A stretch of DNA of 64,000 nt from an uncultured bacterium (GCA_902761735.1 CACWLL010000008.1:16622-80621); one strand, 5' to 3'; numbered from the stretch's first letter, positions 8,919 through 17,091 are shown. Notes: generated by a model not told the origin, from the letters alone. Program-made: numbers and translations.

Positions 8919-9086
8919 ATGGGTATCAAAGGTAAAAACGACAGAATGGTAGTTCTTGCATGTGAAGATTGCAAAGAAAGAAACTACACAACAGTGAAAA
9001 ATAAAAAGAATATTAAAGACAGACTTGAATTGAGCAAATATTGCCCAACTTGTAAGAAACATACCACTCACAAGGAAACGAAGTAG
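8919..9086 (+). CDS. rpmG: 50S ribosomal protein L33
   Basis: 55 residues. Four cysteines in two CxxC pairs (CEDC near 15-18, CPTC near 42-45) give the zinc-binding C+ form of L33, with the typical [10 protein letters not shown] and ending [15 protein letters not shown] precedes the ATG. The order rpmG, tRNA-Trp, secE, nusG, rplK, rplA is the common bacterial arrangement, which confirms the identity. It follows a long structured leader that may control the whole unit. Confidence 0.95.
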   Translation: MGIKGKNDRMVVLACEDCKERNYTTVKNKKNIKDRLELSKYCPTCKKHTTHKETK

Positions 9087-9093
9087 TTAAGCA

Positions 9094-9192
9094 AATAAGG
9101 AAATAGGGAAATAAGGAAATAAGTTTTTATCAAACAACCTGTATTAACAAATAGTATATGAACTTATTCACTTATTACCTTATTCACTTATT
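9094..9192 (+). repeat. large imperfect hairpin built from 8-nt repeats
   Basis: The 5' arm (9094-9123) is almost four copies of AAATAAGG-like 8-mers. The 3' arm (9163-9192) is four CTTATTCA-like 8-mers. The arms pair over 30 positions with about 25 pairs, and mismatches recur at the same place in each unit; the loop is about 39 nt. It starts right after the rpmG stop and ends 12 nt before tRNA-Trp. It may serve as an RNA-processing or partial termination site, or be a decayed mobile repeat. Confidence 0.65.
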
Positions 9193-9204
9193 CACTTTAA
9201 ACAA

Positions 9205-9277
9205 GCGTCCTTAGTTCAGTTGGTAGAACGTCGGTCTCCAAAACCGGATGTCGAGGGTTCGAGTCCTTCAGGGCGCG
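9205..9277 (+). tRNA. trpT: tRNA-Trp (CCA)
   Basis: Full cloverleaf: acceptor GCGTCCT/AGGGCGC (one G-U), D stem GTTC/GAAC, anticodon stem TCGGT/ACCGG with loop CTCCAAA and anticodon CCA at 9238-9240, T loop TTCGAGT, discriminator G at 9277. The 3' CCA is not encoded. Its place between rpmG and secE is the classical one. Confidence 0.97.
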
Positions 9278-9301
9278 ATTTAAAAAATCAAAGGATAAAG
9301 A

Positions 9302-9526
9302 ATGGATAATACATTTAACGCATTTTTAGAATCAATGAAAAAATACTTCCGCGGCGTACGTGCAGAGTGGGGTAAGATAACATGGCCTGAAAAAAATCAG
9401 GTTGTAATGGAAACAATTTTTGTAATTGTTATAGTTACGTGTTTTACAATTGCGGTATATTTAATGGACATCATTTTTAAATATGGGACAAGATGGATTG
9501 TTGATATACTAAAAAATATGTTTTAA
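9302..9526 (+). CDS. secE: preprotein translocase subunit SecE
   Basis: 74 residues, the short one-membrane-segment form. An N-terminal amphipathic helix contains the conserved FRGVRAEWGKITWP (about 17-30), followed by a membrane segment at about 38-60 (TIFVIVIVTCFTIAVYLMDI). It stabilises SecY in the inner-membrane Sec channel. It starts 24 nt after tRNA-Trp, with AAAGGATAAAG upstream of the ATG, and nusG follows 35 nt later, as in most bacteria. Confidence 0.97.
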   Translation: MDNTFNAFLESMKKYFRGVRAEWGKITWPEKNQVVMETIFVIVIVTCFTIAVYLMDIIFKYGTRWIVDILKNMF

Positions 9527-9561
9527 AAAGAATTTAATAACAAAGAGAATAAAGGTGGCTT

Positions 9562-10200
9562 ATGACTAAGAAACAAAAATCAATGGAAGAAGAATTGAAC
9601 GAAGATAAATTGGCAGAACAAGAGGCTGCAGAAGCTGAAGCTAAAGCCCAAGAAGAAGCCCAAAAGGCTAAAAACAACGAAAAACGTTGGTATATCGTTC
9701 ACACATATTCAGGACACGAAAACAAGGTAAAAGTAAACCTTGAAAAACGTATTGAATATATGAATATGGGTGAAAAAATCTTCCGTATAGAAGTTCCTCA
9801 AAAAACCGTTACTCAAATTAAGGGCGGTAAAAAGCAGGAACGTGAAGAAAAAATCTTCCCGGGTTATGTTCTTGTTGAAATGATTATGGATGAAGACAGC
9901 TGGTATGTTGTAAGACACACAGCAGGGGTTACAAAATTTGTCGGCTCTGCAAAAAGACCTATTCCGGCTAAAGAAAGTGAAATTAAAAAGATTCTTCATC
10001 GTTCATCTTCTCAAACTCAAAAAATTGAACTTGATGTTAAAGCAGGTGACAAAGTCAGAATCGTTTCAGGTCCGTTTGCAGACTTTATTGCAGACATCAT
10101 TGAAGTTTACCCTGATAAATCTAAACTTCGTGCAAATGTTTCAATCTTCGGTCGTGAAACTCCGGTTGAATTGGAATATAAACAAATCAACAAACTATAA
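9562..10200 (+). CDS. nusG: transcription termination/antitermination factor NusG
   Basis: 212 residues. A charged Glu/Ala/Lys-rich extension (about 1-35) precedes the NGN domain (RWYIVHTYSGHENKVK, then FPGYVLVEMIMDEDSWYVVRHTAGVTKFVG near 96-130). The KOW domain is at about 155-185 (AGDKVRIVSGPFADF). It binds RNA polymerase and couples it to Rho and the ribosome. The extension is longer than in E. coli. AAAGGTGGC upstream supports the start. Operon with secE; rplK follows after a 101-nt leader carrying an L1-type site. Confidence 0.97.
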   Translation: MTKKQKSMEEELNEDKLAEQEAAEAEAKAQEEAQKAKNNEKRWYIVHTYSGHENKVKVNLEKRIEYMNMGEKIFRIEVPQKTVTQIKGGKKQEREEKIFPGYVLVEMIMDEDSWYVVRHTAGVTKFVGSAKRPIPAKESEIKKILHRSSSQTQKIELDVKAGDKVRIVSGPFADFIADIIEVYPDKSKLRANVSIFGRETPVELEYKQINKL

Positions 10201-10254
10201 TACATAGTTAAAATAAAGTAGGATGCAGTTTAACGCATCGGCAAAGTACAAAAC

Positions 10255-10287
10255 GTGGAAGGGACTTAACTGCCCCGCTAATACCAC
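10255..10287 (+). promoter_or_regulatory. L1-type translational operator before rplK
   Basis: GTGG (10255-10258) pairs with CCAC (10284-10287). Inside are AA, a stem GGG/CCC (10261-10263 with 10274-10276), and a 3' asymmetric loop GCTAATA. This resembles the L1-binding site of 23S rRNA (GUGGGAG ... AUACCAC). Ribosomal protein L1 is known to repress the L11-L1 operon through such a mimic. Confidence 0.65.
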
Positions 10288-10301
10288 AAAAGGAGAAAAA
10301 A

Positions 10302-10727
10302 ATGGCAAAAAAAGTAGTAGGAAAAATTAAGCTTCAAATTGAAGCCGGAAAAGCAAATCCTTCACCACCGGTTGGTCCGGCATTAGGTCAGCATGGTGTA
10401 AACATCATGGATTTCTGTAAGCAATTCAATGCTAAAACAGAGTCTCAAGCAGGATATATTATCCCTGTTATTATTGATGTATATGAAGACAGAAGTTTTT
10501 CATTCGTAGTTAAATCTCCACCGGCACCGGTGTTGATTAAGAAAGCATTGAATATCCCTAAAGGATCTTCAGTTCCGAATAAAGACAAAGTTGCTGAAAT
10601 TACTCGTGCTCAGTTAGAAGAAATTGCAAAAATCAAAATGAATGACTTAAATGCAACCACAATGGATGCAGCAGTTAAGATGATTGCAGGTTCTTGCAGA
10701 GCTATGGGTGTTACAGTAAAAGATTAA
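10302..10727 (+). CDS. rplK: 50S ribosomal protein L11
   Basis: 141 residues, the normal length. The N-terminal domain begins [20 protein letters not shown] with the conserved proline-rich loop. The C-terminal rRNA-binding domain contains [20 protein letters not shown]11 is part of the GTPase-associated centre and is needed for RelA signalling. AAAGGAG precedes the ATG. The leader holds one L1-type operator, and a second lies between this gene and rplA. Confidence 0.98.
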   Translation: MAKKVVGKIKLQIEAGKANPSPPVGPALGQHGVNIMDFCKQFNAKTESQAGYIIPVIIDVYEDRSFSFVVKSPPAPVLIKKALNIPKGSSVPNKDKVAEITRAQLEEIAKIKMNDLNATTMDAAVKMIAGSCRAMGVTVKD

Positions 10728-10730
10728 TTA

Positions 10731-10763
10731 ATGGAAGTGCAATAATACGCACGCTACGACCAT
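10731..10763 (+). promoter_or_regulatory. second L1-type operator between rplK and rplA
   Basis: ATGG (10731-10734) pairs with CCAT (10760-10763). Inside are AA, a stem GTGC/GCAC (10737-10740 with 10749-10752), and a 3' loop GCTACGA. The layout and the GCTAnnACCA tail match the site before rplK, although the stem sequences differ. This indicates a real, compensating structure that would let L1 control rplA directly. Confidence 0.6.
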
Positions 10764-10778
10764 GAAAGGAAAAGAAAA

Positions 10779-11507
10779 ATGGCAAAATTAACTAAAAAAC
10801 AAAAGAAAATGCAGGAAATGTTGGCTGATTTTACTCAACCGGCAACTGCAGTTGATTCTATTAAAAAATTAAAAGAAATATCTAAAGAATTGTCTAAGTT
10901 CAATGAAACTGTTGAATGCCACATGAGATTAGGTATTGACGTAAGACAAGCTGACCAGCAAATTCGTTCAACTGTTGTATTACCGGCAGGTTTAGGTAAA
11001 ACAGTCAGAGTTTGTGTTATCGCAAAAGGTGCTAAAGCTACTGAAGCAAAAGAAGCTGGTGCGGATTTTGCAGGTGCCGAAGAAATCATCGATAAAATTT
11101 CAGACGGTTGGTTTGAATTTGATACATTGATTGCAACCCCTGACTGTATGGGTATGTTGGGTAAACTCGGTAGAGTTCTCGGACCTAAAGGTTTAATGCC
11201 AAACCCTAAGACAGGTACTGTTACAATGGATATCGCAAGAGCAGTAAAAGATGCAAAAGCAGGTAAAGTTGAATTTCGTGCCGACAAGCAGGGTATGATT
11301 CACTGCCCTATCGGTAAAGCTGAATTCAGCGAAGAAGATTTAATTAAGAACTATGCAACATTGGCTGATGCTATTTTAAGAGCAAAACCATCTGCTGCAA
11401 AAGGAACTTTTGTTAAATCTGTTTACCTTGCAACAACAATGGGACCTGGTATCAAATTAGATCCTAAAGTATTTGCTGCAGAAGTAAAAGAATTGATTGC
11501 AGGTTAA
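10779..11507 (+). CDS. rplA: 50S ribosomal protein L1
   Basis: 242 residues with typical two-domain L1 features, including the domain II run [19 protein letters not shown] (about 128-146) and [18 protein letters not shown] near the end. It forms the L1 stalk of the large subunit and represses its own operon. GAAAGGAAAAG upstream supports the start. A terminator follows, so the rplJ-rplL-rpoBC genes that normally come next are located elsewhere. Confidence 0.98.
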   Translation: MAKLTKKQKKMQEMLADFTQPATAVDSIKKLKEISKELSKFNETVECHMRLGIDVRQADQQIRSTVVLPAGLGKTVRVCVIAKGAKATEAKEAGADFAGAEEIIDKISDGWFEFDTLIATPDCMGMLGKLGRVLGPKGLMPNPKTGTVTMDIARAVKDAKAGKVEFRADKQGMIHCPIGKAEFSEEDLIKNYATLADAILRAKPSAAKGTFVKSVYLATTMGPGIKLDPKVFAAEVKELIAG

Positions 11508-11530
11508 TAACCAAAATATCAATATTCAGA

Positions 11531-11558
11531 AAATACCGGCATAAAGCCGGTATTTTTT
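11531..11558 (+). terminator. Rho-independent terminator after rplA
   Basis: AAATACCGGC (11531-11540), 5-nt loop, GCCGGTATTT (11546-11555), then more T. Perfect 10-bp stem ending the secE-rplA unit. Confidence 0.92.
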
Positions 11559-11589
11559 ATTGTAAAAATTCGTGTTTTATGATGTTAAC

Positions 11590-11618
11590 TTGCATTCTTT
11601 TTTCAAATATGTTATATA
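11590..11618 (+). promoter_or_regulatory. promoter for pyrF
   Basis: TTGCAT at 11590-11595, 17-nt spacer, TATATA at 11613-11618; about 20 nt of 5' leader before the ATG at 11645. Confidence 0.6.
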
Positions 11619-11644
11619 AAAAGCAAAGGATGGGGTGATAGTTA

Positions 11645-12412
11645 ATGTTAAAACCTATTAGTGCAAAAGATAGAATTATACTGGCACTTGACGTAGATAC
11701 TTTAGAAGAAGCGGCAACTCTTGTAACAGAGTTAAAAGATTATGTCGGATATTTTAAAATAGGTTTGCCGCTTATCGTAAGCTACGGTTTTGAAGCGGTA
11801 AAGCTGATTGAGAAATTGGGTGGAAAATGTTATTACGACAGTAAATTCCACGATATACCAAATACCGTTCAAAAAGCCTGCATAAATTTAGTAAAAAATA
11901 ATATTCACGTTTTTAATATTCATCTTCAAGGCGGTTCAAAAATGATATCAGGTAGTGTTAAAGCTGTCAAAGCTGCCGCTAAAAGATTAGAAAAAGACCC
12001 TCCTATTATTCTCGGGGTTACACTGCTTTCAAGTTTCGGTCAAAGAACATTAACTACGGAATTATGCGTAGACAGAAGTCTTGAGGATTACGCTTTGCAA
12101 TTGGCAAAGGTTGCATATGAATCAGGTCTTGACGGAGTCGTTGCATGCGCGGATGAAGCAAAACGAATAAGAAAAGAAATTAATGACGATAATTTTATAA
12201 TAGTATGTCCTGCAACTCGTCCGACATGGTCATCCGTTAATGATCAAGTAAGGGTTGATACACCTTATGATGCAATTATGTCAGGTATCGATTATATGGT
12301 AATAGGTCGCCCGATTACAACGGCGGAAAATCCTGTTGCTGCCGCAAAATTGATTATTGATGAAATTGATTCGGCACTAAAAGATTTAGAGAACCAAAAA
12401 GCTTTATTTTAA
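11645..12412 (+). CDS. pyrF: orotidine 5'-phosphate decarboxylase
   Basis: 255 residues; last step of UMP synthesis. The start of the barrel reads RIILALDVDTLEEA. The catalytic D-K-x-x-D array is in YYDSKFHDIPNT (about 64-75). The phosphate-binding end is IMSGIDYMVIGRPIT. The usual RIMTP segment reads RVDTP. Length matches the standalone bacterial type I enzyme. A GGGGTGATAG stretch precedes the ATG. It stands alone between a terminator and a convergent gene that overlaps its last 9 nt. No other pyrimidine genes are near. Confidence 0.95.
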   Translation: MLKPISAKDRIILALDVDTLEEAATLVTELKDYVGYFKIGLPLIVSYGFEAVKLIEKLGGKCYYDSKFHDIPNTVQKACINLVKNNIHVFNIHLQGGSKMISGSVKAVKAAAKRLEKDPPIILGVTLLSSFGQRTLTTELCVDRSLEDYALQLAKVAYESGLDGVVACADEAKRIRKEINDDNFIIVCPATRPTWSSVNDQVRVDTPYDAIMSGIDYMVIGRPITTAENPVAAAKLIIDEIDSALKDLENQKALF

Positions 12413-13021
12413 TATTGAAACATAACTATCCATTTCACTTCGGATATTTTCTACTTGAGAAGGCTTTCCGTCGGTAAATGTTGTAATTCTGTACGGAATG
12501 GATTGAGTTTCGGATGAATATTCCAACACTTTATCTATTTGCGGATTTTCACCTGTAGTTAAAATATATTTACGGATAGTGTTATCTTTTTGATTTTTAA
12601 TAATAATTTCCGTACCATCTTGATTAACAACTCCTTTTTTCTTCAATTTAGAAATATCTGTTTCAAGATTTTTAGGGAGCTTACCAAAATCGATAATATT
12701 AACCGGTGACTCAAATTTTGCGGAAGAATCCGGTTTTAAAATATCGGTTTTTGTATTATTGTTATTTATTTTACCTTTTTTGCAAACTAAATATATCGTA
12801 GTCCCGATAACCACAAGCGCAGCCAATCCGGTTAGTAAATATTTTTTTATTAATGATTTACGCTCTTTTTTTATATCGTTATCTTGTGTTTGAACAATAT
12901 CACTTTGCGGATTTCTTTCTAAGGTATTATTTTGTTCTGTTTGAACGTTACCGAATAATACAGTTCTATTTACAACTGCATTTGGTGATTGAGTATAATT
13001 TACAGCACTAATTTTATCCAC
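12404..13021 (-). CDS. hypothetical membrane-anchored protein, 205 aa
   Basis: Begins at GTG with AAGG about 7 nt upstream. A polar N-terminal leader contains TVLFGN (about 20-25), a variant of the Phe-x-Gly motif of other proteins here. One membrane segment lies at about 63-84 (YLLTGLAALVVIGTTIYLV), with KK on both sides. The remaining 120 residues include two segments resembling a small beta-repeat (VVNQDGTEIIIKNQKDNTI, YRITTFTDGKPSQVENI). No known domain. Its end overlaps the pyrF end by 9 nt. Confidence 0.7.
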   Translation of the reverse strand: MDKISAVNYTQSPNAVVNRTVLFGNVQTEQNNTLERNPQSDIVQTQDNDIKKERKSLIKKYLLTGLAALVVIGTTIYLVCKKGKINNNNTKTDILKPDSSAKFESPVNIIDFGKLPKNLETDISKLKKKGVVNQDGTEIIIKNQKDNTIRKYILTTGENPQIDKVLEYSSETQSIPYRITTFTDGKPSQVENIRSEMDSYVSILK

Positions 13022-13197
13022 TATTCTACCTTATATAACTTTATACAATTAGTAAAACTCAAAAATAACATTAATTGCTCTTTCCTGAAGAAAAATTAAT
13101 ATGTCTTAATAAACTCCTACAAGCAAATGATGTATAGATTAATAACTTGACCCTATTTGCGAAATTTGCTACAATTCTATTGAGATTGGAGAACTTT

Positions 13198-14103
13198 ATG
13201 GGAATTTTTAAAATATTTTTAGATATACCAATTGATGTAGTTTTAATACTGTTTGTTACATCTTTGATTTATACTACGCAGAAATACTCGTTTACAAGTA
13301 AAAATTTGAAACTGTTATTTGGTTTTTTATCTAACTTTAAGAAAACCGATTTGAATTTCAGATTTAAAGAAATTGACGAGTGGATGTCAAATAATCCATA
13401 CGTTTTAGGACCTTGGATGGAATTTAAAAATACTCTTGTATTTTCAGAATCCATTGCATTAAAAGGACAAAATAATAATCTGACATACAAGGAAGTGTCT
13501 TCAACCATACAATATATTCAAACAACTGTTGACCCTTTATATTTCTTTGAAGAGGACAGCTTAGTTACATCTAAATTTAATTATAAGTTTATCCAATCCG
13601 TATCAACAATCTTAACAGGTTGCGGACCGTTATTTACATTCTTGAACATCGCATTAGCGTTTGGTAAGGTTACATTTGAATCACAAGAAAAAACTCTCGC
13701 ATCGTTATCAGGGTTTATCGGTTCCATGCAGACAGCGGCATTAGTATCCGTTGTTGCGGTATCTTGTTCTTTGATATTTATTGTTTTCGAAAGATTAGCA
13801 TATAATAATCTTTGTAAAAAACCTTTGTATGCGGTTCAAAGTGCTGTTTCAAAATTATTTGACAACATTTCATCAGAAAAATTCCTGCTTGAATTATTAA
13901 AAGAAACAAAAATTCAGAATAACGCATTACAAAATATGGTTGCAGATTTGCCTGAAAACTTTAAAGTAGCACTTAATTCCGGAATAGCAAGTAATTTGGT
14001 TCCGTATTTGGAAAACCTTATATACGGTATGAATTTGCTTAATAAAAATATTAAAGAAGCGATTGCTGCAAATAAAAAAGATGATGTGGATGATTTGTTC
14101 TAG
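13198..14103 (+). CDS. MotA/TolQ/ExbB-type proton channel protein (ZorA-like)
   Basis: 301 residues from ATG 13198, chosen because GGAG lies 8 nt upstream; an in-frame start 51 nt earlier has none. There is one N-terminal hydrophobic segment (about 10-27). The MotA/ExbB core is at about 135-210: SVSTILTGCGPLFTFLNIALAF, then LSGFIGSMQTAALVSVVAV and SLIFIVFERL. The C-terminal tail is short and helical. With the next gene it should form an inner-membrane ion-driven stator. It is far shorter than defence ZorA proteins, which have a long tail. No flagellar genes are visible. Confidence 0.75.
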   Translation: MGIFKIFLDIPIDVVLILFVTSLIYTTQKYSFTSKNLKLLFGFLSNFKKTDLNFRFKEIDEWMSNNPYVLGPWMEFKNTLVFSESIALKGQNNNLTYKEVSSTIQYIQTTVDPLYFFEEDSLVTSKFNYKFIQSVSTILTGCGPLFTFLNIALAFGKVTFESQEKTLASLSGFIGSMQTAALVSVVAVSCSLIFIVFERLAYNNLCKKPLYAVQSAVSKLFDNISSEKFLLELLKETKIQNNALQNMVADLPENFKVALNSGIASNLVPYLENLIYGMNLLNKNIKEAIAANKKDDVDDLF

Positions 14104-14120
14104 TTAACGGGTGATAAGAG

Positions 14121-14822
14121 ATGGCAATACATAAAAAAGGCGGAGTAAAAGAAGAGGGTTCAGATAATATATTTTGGACAACAATGTCAGACTTGATGTT
14201 GGGTCTTTGTATTGTATTCATGACTCTGTTTATCCTTGCTATGACCGGTTTTACTCAAGCTACAATTAAGCAACAGCAGCAACAACAAGAAACAGCAAAA
14301 GAACTTGCAGAAAAACTTAAAGTTGAAAAAATTGACGCGGAAGTAGATATCTTCGGAAGTGTAAAAATTTCTGATGTAGAATTATTTGATGTCGGCAGTT
14401 ATCAGCTTTCAGCAAAGGGTAAAAAATTCCTTGATAAATTTACTCCTATATATTTTGATACAGTATTTCAAAACGAAGCAACCGCAAGGAATATTGATAA
14501 TATTATTGTTCAAGGTCATACCGATTCACAAACTTTTAAAGATGCAAAAACCGTAAATGAACAATTTCAGAGAAATATGTTTTTAAGTTTACAGCGTGCA
14601 TATGCTGTACAAGATTATATGTTATTAAAAACCAGATATAACAGAAAATATGACAAAGATTTAAGGAAAATGCTCATTGTAGAAGGTCGTTCATTCTCTG
14701 AACCAGTATATGACGGAACAGGAAAAGAAGATTTTTCTCGCAGCAGAAGAGTTGAATTAAAATTGAAGGTAAAGGGGTCGAGCTTGGCGACTATGCTCGG
14801 TATGAATTTTGGCGGAAATTAA
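14121..14822 (+). CDS. MotB/OmpA-like peptidoglycan-binding stator protein (ZorB-like)
   Basis: 233 residues. One N-terminal membrane segment carries the ion-binding Asp in [19 protein letters not shown] (about 23-41); the SDLMxGL form is closer to ZorB-type than to flagellar MotB proteins. A Gln-rich linker follows (about 51-60). The OmpA-like domain has VQGHTDSQ near 133-140, then [13 protein letters not shown] and [11 protein letters not shown]. It lies 17 nt after the MotA-like gene (operon). The usual Zorya partners (ZorC/D or ZorE) are absent, so a role in defence is unproven; a housekeeping envelope motor is equally possible. Confidence 0.75.
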   Translation: MAIHKKGGVKEEGSDNIFWTTMSDLMLGLCIVFMTLFILAMTGFTQATIKQQQQQQETAKELAEKLKVEKIDAEVDIFGSVKISDVELFDVGSYQLSAKGKKFLDKFTPIYFDTVFQNEATARNIDNIIVQGHTDSQTFKDAKTVNEQFQRNMFLSLQRAYAVQDYMLLKTRYNRKYDKDLRKMLIVEGRSFSEPVYDGTGKEDFSRSRRVELKLKVKGSSLATMLGMNFGGN

Positions 14823-16176
14823 CGAAAATTTTATATTAGAAACAATTAATATGGTAAAGCTTCACAATCTTGATATCCGAACTGTGACATTGGCTATCAG
14901 TTTGCGTGATTGTATTCATCCTGACGTAGATGTGCTTTGTCAAAACATTCGCAATAAAATTAAAAAATATGCGAAAAATCTTGTTGAATATGCTCAAGAT
15001 TTAGAGAATGACTATTCAATTCCTATTATCAACAAAAGAATATCAGTTACTCCGATTTCGTTAATAGGTGAAGCATGCGAAAACCCTGATTATGTGAAAA
15101 TTGCAAAAACTCTTGATGAAGTTGCCACTGAAGTAGGTGTTAATTTTATCGGCGGGTTTTCGGCATTAGTGGAAAAGGGGTTTACAAAAGGTGATGAATT
15201 ACTGATTAAAAGTATTCCTGAGGCTTTGGCACAAACAGAAAAATTATGTTCTTCAATAAATCTTGCAAGTTCAAAAGCCGGCATAAATATGGATGCGGTT
15301 TTAAAAATGGCAGAAACCATAAAAAAAGCTGCAGAAATAACTAAAGACAGAGATAGCATAGGTGCTGCAAAATTGGTTTGTTTCTGCAATTCTGCAAGTG
15401 ACAACCCGTTTATGGCAGGGGCATATTGTGGCTATGGAGAGGCGGAATGCGCATTGAATGTGGGTGTTTCTGGTCCGGGTGTTGTTAGAGCCGCAATAGA
15501 GAGTTTGCCAAAAGATGCGAATTTTAGCGAAATGGCAAATTGTATTAAACAAACAGCATATAAAATTACATCAACAGGAGAATTAGTCGGTAAAAAACTT
15601 GCTAAAAAATTAGGAGTACCTTTTGGTGTTATTGATTTATCACTTGCGCCAACACCTGCAGTAGGAGATAGTGTTGCGGGAATTTTTCAGGCTATGGGAT
15701 TAGAACACGCAGGTGCTCATGGAACAACTGCCGCTCTTGCAATGTTAAATGATGCTGTTAAAAAAGGCGGAGTCATGGCTTCTTCTCATGTTGGAGGATT
15801 GTCAGGGGCATTTATTCCTGTTTCTGAGGATGCGGGAATGATTGAAGCTGCTGATAAAGGTCACTTGTCTTTGGATAAACTCGAAGCTATGACGTGTGTT
15901 TGTTCTGTTGGAATTGATATGGTTGCCATTCCGGGAGATACATCGGTTTCTACTATCGCCGGTATTATTGCCGATGAAATGGCAATAGGTATGATTAATA
16001 AAAAAACTACCGCCGTTAGAATAATACCTGCGGCAGGAAAAAATGTCGGCGACAAGATATATTTTGGCGGTTTGCTTGGAGAAGCACCTATAATGAAGGT
16101 AAAGGAACTGTCATCTGAGAATTTCATAAAACACGGCGGGCGAATTCCTGCACCAATACACAGTTTGAATAATTAA
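14809..16176 (+). CDS. UPF0210 / DUF711 (PFL-like) family protein
   Basis: 455 residues. The TTG at 14809 is taken as start because family members begin about 10 residues before the ETIxM-x-x-x-x-LDIRT block (here [21 protein letters not shown]); an ATG at 14851 would cut into it. Other family features are [18 protein letters not shown] and [20 protein letters not shown]. The biochemical role of the family is not established. It overlaps the MotB-like gene by 14 nt, so it is probably co-transcribed. The ACT-domain protein that often accompanies it is not adjacent. Confidence 0.85.
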   Translation: MAEINENFILETINMVKLHNLDIRTVTLAISLRDCIHPDVDVLCQNIRNKIKKYAKNLVEYAQDLENDYSIPIINKRISVTPISLIGEACENPDYVKIAKTLDEVATEVGVNFIGGFSALVEKGFTKGDELLIKSIPEALAQTEKLCSSINLASSKAGINMDAVLKMAETIKKAAEITKDRDSIGAAKLVCFCNSASDNPFMAGAYCGYGEAECALNVGVSGPGVVRAAIESLPKDANFSEMANCIKQTAYKITSTGELVGKKLAKKLGVPFGVIDLSLAPTPAVGDSVAGIFQAMGLEHAGAHGTTAALAMLNDAVKKGGVMASSHVGGLSGAFIPVSEDAGMIEAADKGHLSLDKLEAMTCVCSVGIDMVAIPGDTSVSTIAGIIADEMAIGMINKKTTAVRIIPAAGKNVGDKIYFGGLLGEAPIMKVKELSSENFIKHGGRIPAPIHSLNN

Positions 16177-16198
16177 TAGTAAAATTGGGAGATATAAA

Positions 16199-16594
16199 AT
16201 GGGTAAATCATTTAACGAGCTTGGAAGAGCATTAAAAGATTTAATTAAAGACATGAACAGTGATGCAAGTAATTCAAGAAGTTTCAGAGAAGAAAGATAC
16301 AACAATATGAAAATTTCAATGGATCCTTCTTCGGATGCTCAACCGCACGTTATAATTCAAATTGGGGTATCAGAAGCAAAATACAGCTTAACTACTCAAC
16401 AGAGAATAAACGGTTCTTTGGGGCCCGATGAAAGATATATTTCTCGTTGGTTTGGAAGAATAGGGGTTATGGATAGTTTAAAAGATGCTTGGAAAGATCT
16501 GGCAAAGAAAGATAAAGAAACTATTGACTCTCAAGATTTGGAAGATATCGACGAACTCAAAAAGAAAAAAAAGCAAGAAAATAAAGATAAATAA
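16199..16594 (+). CDS. hypothetical protein, 131 aa
   Basis: Start supported by GGGAG 7 nt upstream. The hydrophilic protein has a central region (HVIIQIGVSEAKYSL, ISRWFGRIGV) and a strongly charged Lys/Glu/Asp tail ending in KKKKKQENKDK. No membrane segment or known domain. It follows the UPF0210 gene by 22 nt and may close that operon. A 15-bp inverted repeat follows. Function unknown. Confidence 0.65.
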   Translation: MGKSFNELGRALKDLIKDMNSDASNSRSFREERYNNMKISMDPSSDAQPHVIIQIGVSEAKYSLTTQQRINGSLGPDERYISRWFGRIGVMDSLKDAWKDLAKKDKETIDSQDLEDIDELKKKKKQENKDK

Positions 16595-16626
16595 TCTTTT
16601 TATAATTTTGAAAAAATACTATTTTG

Positions 16627-16657
16627 TATAAGCCTTTGTTAATAACAAAGGCTTATA
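16627..16657. repeat. perfect 15-bp inverted repeat
   Basis: TATAAGCCTTTGTTA (16627-16641) and its exact complement TAACAAAGGCTTATA (16643-16657) around one base. It lacks a T-tract on either strand, so it is not a standard terminator. It may be a terminator remnant, an mRNA-end stabiliser or a protein site. Confidence 0.6.
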
Positions 16658-16683
16658 CTTTGAATATAATTTTATTTTCATAA

Positions 16684-16706
16684 CAAAAAGACCGGACTTG
16701 CCGGTC
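16684..16706 (-). terminator. Rho-independent terminator of the 44-aa gene
   Basis: On the minus strand GACCGG (16706-16701), a 5-nt loop, CCGGTC (16695-16690), then TTTTT. It lies about 70 nt after the stop of the small gene. Confidence 0.75.
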
Positions 16707-16776
16707 AGAACCACATAAGTAAATTTAGGTTAGTTAGTATTTATCTCTTTCTCATATCCTAATCGAACAGCTAAAC

Positions 16777-16911
16777 CTATTTTTCAATAGCTTTTTCTGT
16801 TTCTTCAATCTGTTTTATAAGGTCATTTAACTTATCTTTAAAAAATTCAAGAAACAAACCTATTTCATTTTTAAAACTATAAGCACCCGGCCATATCGCA
16901 TATTTATACAT
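16777..16911 (-). CDS. small protein, 44 aa
   Basis: Short ORF with an excellent AAGGAGAAGAAA-ATG start and its own terminator downstream. The product begins MYKYAIWPGAYSF and continues as an amphipathic, charged helix (FFKDKLNDLIKQIEETEKAI). It lacks a membrane segment and cysteines. The promoter, start and terminator layout indicate a real stand-alone gene. Function unknown. Confidence 0.65.
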   Translation of the reverse strand: MYKYAIWPGAYSFKNEIGLFLEFFKDKLNDLIKQIEETEKAIEK

Positions 16912-17010
16912 TTTCTTCTCCTTGTTAATCTAACCTTGCAATATCAGGTACGGATTTTTATTTTAAAACTTGAGAAATTTTCTATTTTCTGTAAACAAAT
17001 GTTACAAAGC

Positions 17011-17037
17011 AAAAAAAAATCCGAATTTTCATTCGGA
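17011..17037 (-). terminator. probable terminator of the TPR/membrane gene
   Basis: On the minus strand TTCGGA-like arms (17037-17032 / 17025-17020; 6 bp) followed by a run of at least nine T. It lies 55 nt after the stop at 17092. Confidence 0.6.
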
Positions 17038-17091
17038 ATAAGTGGACATAATATGATTGGAAATTATCCCCAAATCGGAGGATTTGTAAGG

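Noticed and set aside
8871..9071. 66-aa minus-strand ORF over rpmG
   Set aside because: It is the antisense of the L33 gene; L33 is certain from its sequence and context.
9938..10207. 89-aa ORF in another frame of nusG
   Set aside because: It lies inside nusG, whose frame is conserved to its end.
13198..16594. Complete Zorya defence system
   Set aside because: Only the stator pair is similar; ZorC, ZorD and ZorE are absent and the A subunit lacks the long tail.
16627..16657. Terminator of the 16199-16594 gene
   Set aside because: The stem is perfect but no T-tract follows on either strand, so it is listed as an inverted repeat.
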